Shown here one piece after another: positions 5,384 through 8,682 of a stretch of DNA of 8,682 bases. A program made the position numbers and the translations under genes. The first letter of the stretch is position 1; each line of letters starts with the position of its first letter. This DNA is from Patescibacteria group bacterium (GTDB lineage Bacteria > Patescibacteriota > Gracilibacteria > UM-FILTER-43-11): positions 1 to 8,682 of the forward strand of contig JAJDCE010000109.1 in NCBI GenBank assembly GCA_029260985.1, given 5' to 3'. The notes under the pieces were generated by a model, which saw nothing but the letters and a program-made list of their open reading frames with translations, had not been told where the DNA came from and ran no database searches.

Positions 5384-6586
5384 ATGAAAAGGAGACAGTT
5401 TGATACATTGTTGGCTGGAGTGATTCTTGCATTGGTGTTTTTCGGCGTTGTGATGATTTCGAGTGTGAGTGTGTACGAGTCTTATCAGCTCACCAATGAT
5501 ATGGCTCAGCGTGGAATTCTTCCGGCGCCGACGAATAGTTTTTATTTGTGGAGGCATATTTGGAGAGTTGTCATTTCCATCCCCTTGGGGATTGTTATGA
5601 TGTATTTGCCGATCAAGATTTGGAAAAAGTCGGCTTTAGGTCTTTTTGTCACCTCTATTATTCTACTGATCCTTCTTTTTCTTCCGGGTGTTGGGGCGAA
5701 TTATGGCACATCGACCAGTTGGATTGATTTGCCTTTTATTCCATCGCTTCAGCCGGCTGAGTTTGTAAAGTTGGCTCTTATATTTTATCTGGCGGTGTGG
5801 ATGGAAAAGCGTCAGGAGCATGTGCGGACTTTTCAATATGGGTTTTTACCCTTTACTATCTTATTGAGTGTCGTGGTGCTTTTATTGGCAGCGCAGCCTG
5901 ATTTTGGGTCTGTGCTGGTGATTTCTGTGATTGCGGCTAGCATGTTTTTTGCTGCAGGGGGCAGTATTTTTCATATTATTGGTGGAGCATTTTTAGCGGC
6001 GCTGGCTGCTTATCCGATTATCATGAGCAAAGAGTACATCAGGAATCGCTTTATGGCTTTTATTGATCCGGCTATTGACCCTTTAAATGTCAGTTTTCAG
6101 ATTAAGCAGGCTCTTATAGCTGTGGGAAGCGGAGGTCTCTTTGGGGTTGGATTTGGAAAATCAATTCAGAAGTTTGGCTATTTACCTGAGGTACAGGGCG
6201 ATACGATATTCGCAGCTGCGGCTGAAGAACTTGGTTTTATCCGAATTACTTTTTTGGTCGTTGCCTATTTTATTATTGCCTTTAGGGGGTTCGGTATTGC
6301 GAATCGGGCGCCCAATCGGTTTGCGATGCTGGTGGCTGCTGGAATCACCAGTTGGTTTGTCTTTCAGGCCATTATAAACATTGGGGTTAATTTAGCCCTT
6401 TTACCACTCACTGGCCTCACTCTTCCATTTGTCAGCTATGGTGGTTCTTCACTTATTGCTAATATGATGGGGGCTGGAGTTTTACTTAATATTTCACGTT
6501 ATGCGCAAGAAAAAACGCATTCTACTCGTAGGAGGCGGGTCCGGGGGTCACATTATGCCCAACCTCGCCATCGCCGCAGAGCTTAA
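5384..6586 (+). CDS. ftsW: Peptidoglycan glycosyltransferase FtsW (SEDS family)
   Basis: SEDS proteins polymerise lipid II into glycan strands; FtsW acts at the division septum with a class B penicillin-binding protein. The 400-residue protein has about ten membrane spans and the family blocks: 'SLQPAEFVKLALIFYLA' (121-137), 'AAQPDFGS' (169-176), 'GSGGLFGVGFGKS' (248-260), 'YLPEVQGDTIFAAAAEELGF' (266-285; Asp273 matches the proposed catalytic Asp) and 'LPFVSYGGSSLIANM' (347-361). FtsW rather than RodA is inferred from murG directly downstream, as in dcw clusters. ATG 5384 gives a normal N-terminus ('MKRRQFDTLL'). No RBS precedes it, and the AAGGAG at 5389-5394 lies inside the gene. The final ~20 residues are Arg-rich and come from DNA that also encodes the murG N-terminus (86-nt overlap). 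Confidence 0.92.
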   Translation: MKRRQFDTLLAGVILALVFFGVVMISSVSVYESYQLTNDMAQRGILPAPTNSFYLWRHIWRVVISIPLGIVMMYLPIKIWKKSALGLFVTSIILLILLFLPGVGANYGTSTSWIDLPFIPSLQPAEFVKLALIFYLAVWMEKRQEHVRTFQYGFLPFTILLSVVVLLLAAQPDFGSVLVISVIAASMFFAAGGSIFHIIGGAFLAALAAYPIIMSKEYIRNRFMAFIDPAIDPLNVSFQIKQALIAVGSGGLFGVGFGKSIQKFGYLPEVQGDTIFAAAAEELGFIRITFLVVAYFIIAFRGFGIANRAPNRFAMLVAAGITSWFVFQAIINIGVNLALLPLTGLTLPFVSYGGSSLIANMMGAGVLLNISRYAQEKTHSTRRRRVRGSHYAQPRHRRRA

Positions 6587-6629
6587 ATCCAATTGCCGAC
6601 CAATTGCCGACCAATTGTGGGATCATTGA
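6501..6629 (+). CDS. murG: MurG N-terminal part, frameshifted at an 11-bp repeat
   Basis: This frame begins inside ftsW at ATG 6501 and encodes 'MRKKKRILLVGGGSGGHIMP', followed by 'NLAIAAELKSN', the signature start of MurG with its Gly-rich loop and the His of 'GGxGGH'. After 'SN' (6593) it enters a repeat of CCAATTGCCGA units and ends 12 codons later at a TGA (6627-6629), giving 42 residues. The remaining MurG body lies in the +1 frame (to 7587). Deleting exactly two repeat units (22 nt) reads 'ELKSNCGIIELLYVGSK', in line with the family, and gives a 354-residue protein, the normal MurG length. This segment is easily missed by gene callers because the body frame has its own TTG start in the repeat. 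Confidence 0.85.
   Translation: MRKKKRILLVGGGSGGHIMPNLAIAAELKSNCRPIADQLWDH
6589..6617. repeat. 11-bp tandem array (CCAATTGCCGA x2 + CCAATTG) in murG, frame-breaking
   Basis: Two perfect 11-bp units at 6589-6599 and 6600-6610 are followed by a third CCAATTG (6611-6617). The 22 extra nt (1 modulo 3) move murG into the wrong frame. The ftsW stop (6584-6586) lies just before the array. Confidence 0.9.
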
Positions 6630-7587
6630 ATTGTTATATGTTGGTTCAAAAGCTCCATTGGATCGTCAATTAGTGGCGCCGTCGGGTATGCCCTTTAAAA
6701 CAATTTTTACGGGTAAGATGCGGCGGTATTTTTCGTGGCAAAATTTTATTGATCCTCTTTTTGTTCTTTTGGGGTTTCTGCAGTCGTTTTGGATTTTAAT
6801 TCGGTTTTGGCCTCATGCCGTGTTTACTAAAGGAGGGTTTGTTAGTGTTCCAGTGGCTTTAGCTGCTTTTATCCTTCGTCGTCCCTTAATTTTACATGAA
6901 TCGGATAGTGTTATGGGTTTAGCGAATCGTATTGTGGCTCGTTTAGCCAAGAAGGTTTGCTTAGGATTCCCAAACTCAAAACTCAAAACTCAAAACTCAA
7001 AATACATTTTGATGGGGAATCCAGTGAGGGATTCTATTTTGCATGGTGATCGGGATAAGGGTTTCGCGTTGACTGGTTTTATTCCTGGGAAGCCTGTGAT
7101 TTTGGTTTGGGGTGGGAGTCAGGGAGCTCAGCAAATTAATGATTTGATAATGAATTCCTTTGATCAGCTTAAGTCTCATTTTCAGGTTATTCACATCACT
7201 GGATCTGGTAAGCAGGCTAGCCTAAGCGACTCTGCATATGTTCAGTTTGAGTATTTGGATAAGGACTTGAAACATGTTTATGCCATTACTGATTTGGTGA
7301 TTGGCCGGGCAGGTGCCAATTCTCTTTATGAAATTGCATTGATGAAAAAGCCTAATATCCTCATTCCTTTAAAGTCGGCTGCTCATAATCATCAGCAGAT
7401 TAATGCGGAGTATTTTGAAAATGAAGGGGCAAGTGTTATTTTGCGTGATGAGTCATTGCATGAGATGGTTACTGCTTTATGGAGCAATGCTGTAAAGCTT
7501 GATTCGATGAGGGGTGCGTTGGCTCGATTGGCTAGGCCGAAGGCAGCGCAGGAGATTGCTGAGCTAATATTTAGTCTTAAGTCATAA
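6604..7587 (+). CDS. murG: MurG main body: UDP-GlcNAc:undecaprenyl-PP-MurNAc-pentapeptide GlcNAc transferase
   Basis: MurG converts lipid I to lipid II on the cytoplasmic membrane face. This 327-residue frame holds nearly the whole enzyme: 'FTKGGFVSVP' (74-83), 'HESDSVMGLANR' (98-109, usually HE.NavpGlaNr), 'MGNPVR' (137-142), 'GGSQGAQQIN' (170-179), the donor-site block 'GRAGANSLYE' (234-243) and 'HNHQQINA' (261-268). It lacks the Gly-rich N-terminus, which sits in another frame at 6501-6593, so the TTG at 6604 inside the repeat is an artefact-like start. A body made without the N-terminal loop would probably be inactive. A heptamer array (6972-6999) adds 'NSKLKTQ' between the two Rossmann halves without breaking the frame. 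The last codons and the TAA stop lie in another array. It probably shares the ftsW mRNA. Confidence 0.9.
   Translation: MPTNCGIIELLYVGSKAPLDRQLVAPSGMPFKTIFTGKMRRYFSWQNFIDPLFVLLGFLQSFWILIRFWPHAVFTKGGFVSVPVALAAFILRRPLILHESDSVMGLANRIVARLAKKVCLGFPNSKLKTQNSKYILMGNPVRDSILHGDRDKGFALTGFIPGKPVILVWGGSQGAQQINDLIMNSFDQLKSHFQVIHITGSGKQASLSDSAYVQFEYLDKDLKHVYAITDLVIGRAGANSLYEIALMKKPNILIPLKSAAHNHQQINAEYFENEGASVILRDESLHEMVTALWSNAVKLDSMRGALARLARPKAAQEIAELIFSLKS
6972..6999. repeat. Heptamer array (4 x AAACTCA) inside murG, frame kept
   Basis: Four identical AAACTCA units encode the sequence around 'NSKLKTQNSK'. The place corresponds to the variable stretch before the 'GNPVR' block, where extra residues are likely tolerated. 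One original unit plus three added (21 nt) would preserve the frame. Confidence 0.9.
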
Positions 7588-7598
7588 GCTGTAAGCTT
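7571..7598. repeat. Heptamer array (4 units, TWAG-type) across the end of murG
   Basis: Units TTAGTCT, TAAGTCA, TAAGCTG and TAAGCTT. The murG TAA stop (7585-7587) is part of a repeat unit. Confidence 0.8.
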
Positions 7599-7621
7599 TT
7601 CTCAACAATCATTTAAATAAC

Positions 7622-7706
7622 GTGGGATCCTGAATTAAATTCAGAATGACGAAATGGGGTGTGAACTCAAAAACCAAAAGGGATCCCTCCGGTAAAGTCG
7701 GGATGA
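7622..7706. repeat. Pair of REP-like elements (GGGATCC ... GRATGA)
   Basis: Two related short elements lie 56 bp apart, at about 7622-7652 and 7680-7706. Both begin GGGATCC and end with a GAATGA/GGATGA block, with TAAA in the middle. The first has the hairpin CTGAA-TTAAA-TTCAG. Similar GGATCC...GGATGA palindromes are dispersed in several bacterial genomes; that comparison is from memory. Confidence 0.6.
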
Positions 7707-7725
7707 AAAAATAATATTCATAAAT

Positions 7726-7731
7726 TATTAT
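7726..7731 (+). promoter_or_regulatory. -10 box of the GT4 gene, leaderless geometry
   Basis: TATTAT ends 7 nt before the ATG at 7739, in A/T-rich DNA. There is no clear -35 and no Shine-Dalgarno site. Confidence 0.4.
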
Positions 7732-7738
7732 CTAAACA

Positions 7739-8682
7739 ATGAGGATAGGTGTTAACGCGCGGTTTCTCGTGCATCCTTTCACAGGCATTGGTCAGTACAC
7801 ACGTTCACTGATCCCAGAAATGGCTCGATTGGAGCCTGAGAATGAATTTTTTCTGTTTATACCGGAGCTTGTGGATATGAATTTGCCATCTAATTGTCAT
7901 CAAATTCGTGTTGCCGAAAAACCTCATCGTTCAGCTAGTCTTCAAAAAGCTCATTGGGAGCATGTTTTGGTTCCTAGAGAGATGGAAAAGATGAAACTCG
8001 ACCTCGTACATTTTCTTTATCCTTCCAATCCACGTCGGAAACTCCCCATGCCGACTATTGTCACGGTTCACGATGTGATCCCATGGAAATTAAAATCATA
8101 TCGGAGAAAAATGCGTTCCAAGTTCTATCATTTTAATGCTAAGCTTGCTCTTAAAAAGGCTGATCATGTGGTGACGGTTTCGCATTTTTCGAAGTCTGAA
8201 ATTATAAAATATCTCAAGTTAAAAGAGAAGGACATTACGGTGACGCCTCTAGCGCCTCCACCTTCTGATGAAAAGCTTCGTTTTCCAGATCTTCAGCTTC
8301 GACGTAAGTATTTTTTGTATGTGGGTGGTTATGATGACCGTAAAAATGTTCCTCAGCTGATTCGGGCTTACGAAAAGCACATTGCTCCCACTTATCCAAT
8401 TGATTTGATTCTTGTGAGAGGTAAAAATTTAGGTTTTGAGGAATTGATTACGGATGAATTTTCTGAGCGTGTAGCTGGTAAATTTCCCCTTAAGCGAAAA
8501 GGAAAAGTCGTGTTTACTGAAGCTTTAGACCAGAATGAGCTCCTTTGTTTATATAAACAGGCACTTGCCTTGGTACATGCGTCTACTTATGAAGGTTTTA
8601 ATTTAGCTTTGGTTGAGGCGATGTCGGCTGGTATTCCAATTATTGCTTCTGATATTCCGGTTCACAGAGAAGTGACCGATGG
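7739..8682 (+). CDS. GT4-family glycosyltransferase (partial, open at the right edge)
   Basis: The frame is open from ATG 7739 to the window end (314 codons). It opens with 'MRIGVNARFL' and 'TGIGQYTRSL', typical of retaining GT-B (GT4) transferases that build surface polysaccharides. Other family marks are 'TVHDVIPWK' and 'VTVSHFSKSEI' at the end of the first Rossmann domain, and 'YVGGYDDRKNVPQLIRAYE' opening the second. Near the edge, 'STYEGFNLALVEAMSAGIPI' contains the E-x7-E nucleotide-sugar motif. About 50-80 C-terminal residues are probably missing. Donor and acceptor cannot be deduced, but mannosyl- or rhamnosyl-type transfer is common in this group. The gene is separated from murG by the REP-like pair and has its own -10-like box, so it is likely an independent unit and not part of a dcw operon. 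It contains no heptamer array. Confidence 0.9.
   Translation, partial: MRIGVNARFLVHPFTGIGQYTRSLIPEMARLEPENEFFLFIPELVDMNLPSNCHQIRVAEKPHRSASLQKAHWEHVLVPREMEKMKLDLVHFLYPSNPRRKLPMPTIVTVHDVIPWKLKSYRRKMRSKFYHFNAKLALKKADHVVTVSHFSKSEIIKYLKLKEKDITVTPLAPPPSDEKLRFPDLQLRRKYFLYVGGYDDRKNVPQLIRAYEKHIAPTYPIDLILVRGKNLGFEELITDEFSERVAGKFPLKRKGKVVFTEALDQNELLCLYKQALALVHASTYEGFNLALVEAMSAGIPIIASDIPVHREVTD

Noticed and set aside
5389..5394. AAGGAG as the RBS for a shorter ftsW starting at TTG 5408
   Set aside because: Spacing is 13 nt, and the ATG 5384 version has the usual SEDS N-terminus.
317..8682. tRNA, rRNA or riboswitch genes
   Set aside because: I saw no cloverleaf, rRNA motif or known riboswitch core in the gaps. 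The largest gene-free stretch is about 212 bp (2745-2956).

Overview
The window looks like chromosomal DNA from an uncultured bacterium with a small, AT-leaning genome. A candidate-phyla-radiation (Patescibacteria/Peregrinibacteria-like) lineage is my best guess; this is an inference from gene style and layout, as there is no rRNA or marker tree here. Evidence: core cell-envelope genes (ftsW, murG, lspA) and tsaE sit among O-antigen-type genes, most genes lack a Shine-Dalgarno site, and short intergenic gaps carry short tandem repeats. The standard genetic code fits, with UGA acting as a stop.

Layout. 2-316 (+): the end of a probable sugar-type ABC transporter binding protein. 317-445: two 27-bp palindromic repeats and a promoter. 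446-1750 (+): a multi-pass O-antigen ligase/polymerase-like protein. 1824-2744 (-): a GC-rich secreted or lipoprotein-like gene of unknown function with its own strong ribosome binding site and an upstream palindrome; it looks foreign. 2957-4055 (+): tsaE, joined in frame to an HD-domain phosphohydrolase but split by a frameshift at a tandem repeat. 4094-4804 (-): an unknown six-pass membrane protein. 4851-5318 (-): lspA. 5384-6586 (+): ftsW. 6501-7587 (+): murG, overlapping ftsW and also split by a frameshift at a tandem repeat. 7600-7738: two REP-like elements and a promoter. 7739-8682 (+): the first part of a GT4 glycosyltransferase, open at the window edge.

How the genes fit together. FtsW and MurG build peptidoglycan (glycan polymerisation and lipid II synthesis). 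LspA matures lipoproteins. The O-antigen ligase-like protein and the GT4 enzyme suggest surface polysaccharide synthesis. TsaE belongs to the tRNA t6A modification system.

The most striking feature is a set of degenerate short tandem arrays (units of 7 or 11 bp, usually about four copies) at eight places. They occur between genes, across stop codons and inside genes. Two of them knock essential-type genes out of frame: a 28-nt array in tsaE and a 22-nt expansion in murG. In both cases removing exactly the extra repeat restores a textbook protein. Either these are switchable or decaying genes, or the cell skips the repeats during expression, or the consensus has assembly errors. A second theme is that five of the genes have a -10-like hexamer 6-9 nt before the start codon, suggesting leaderless mRNAs.
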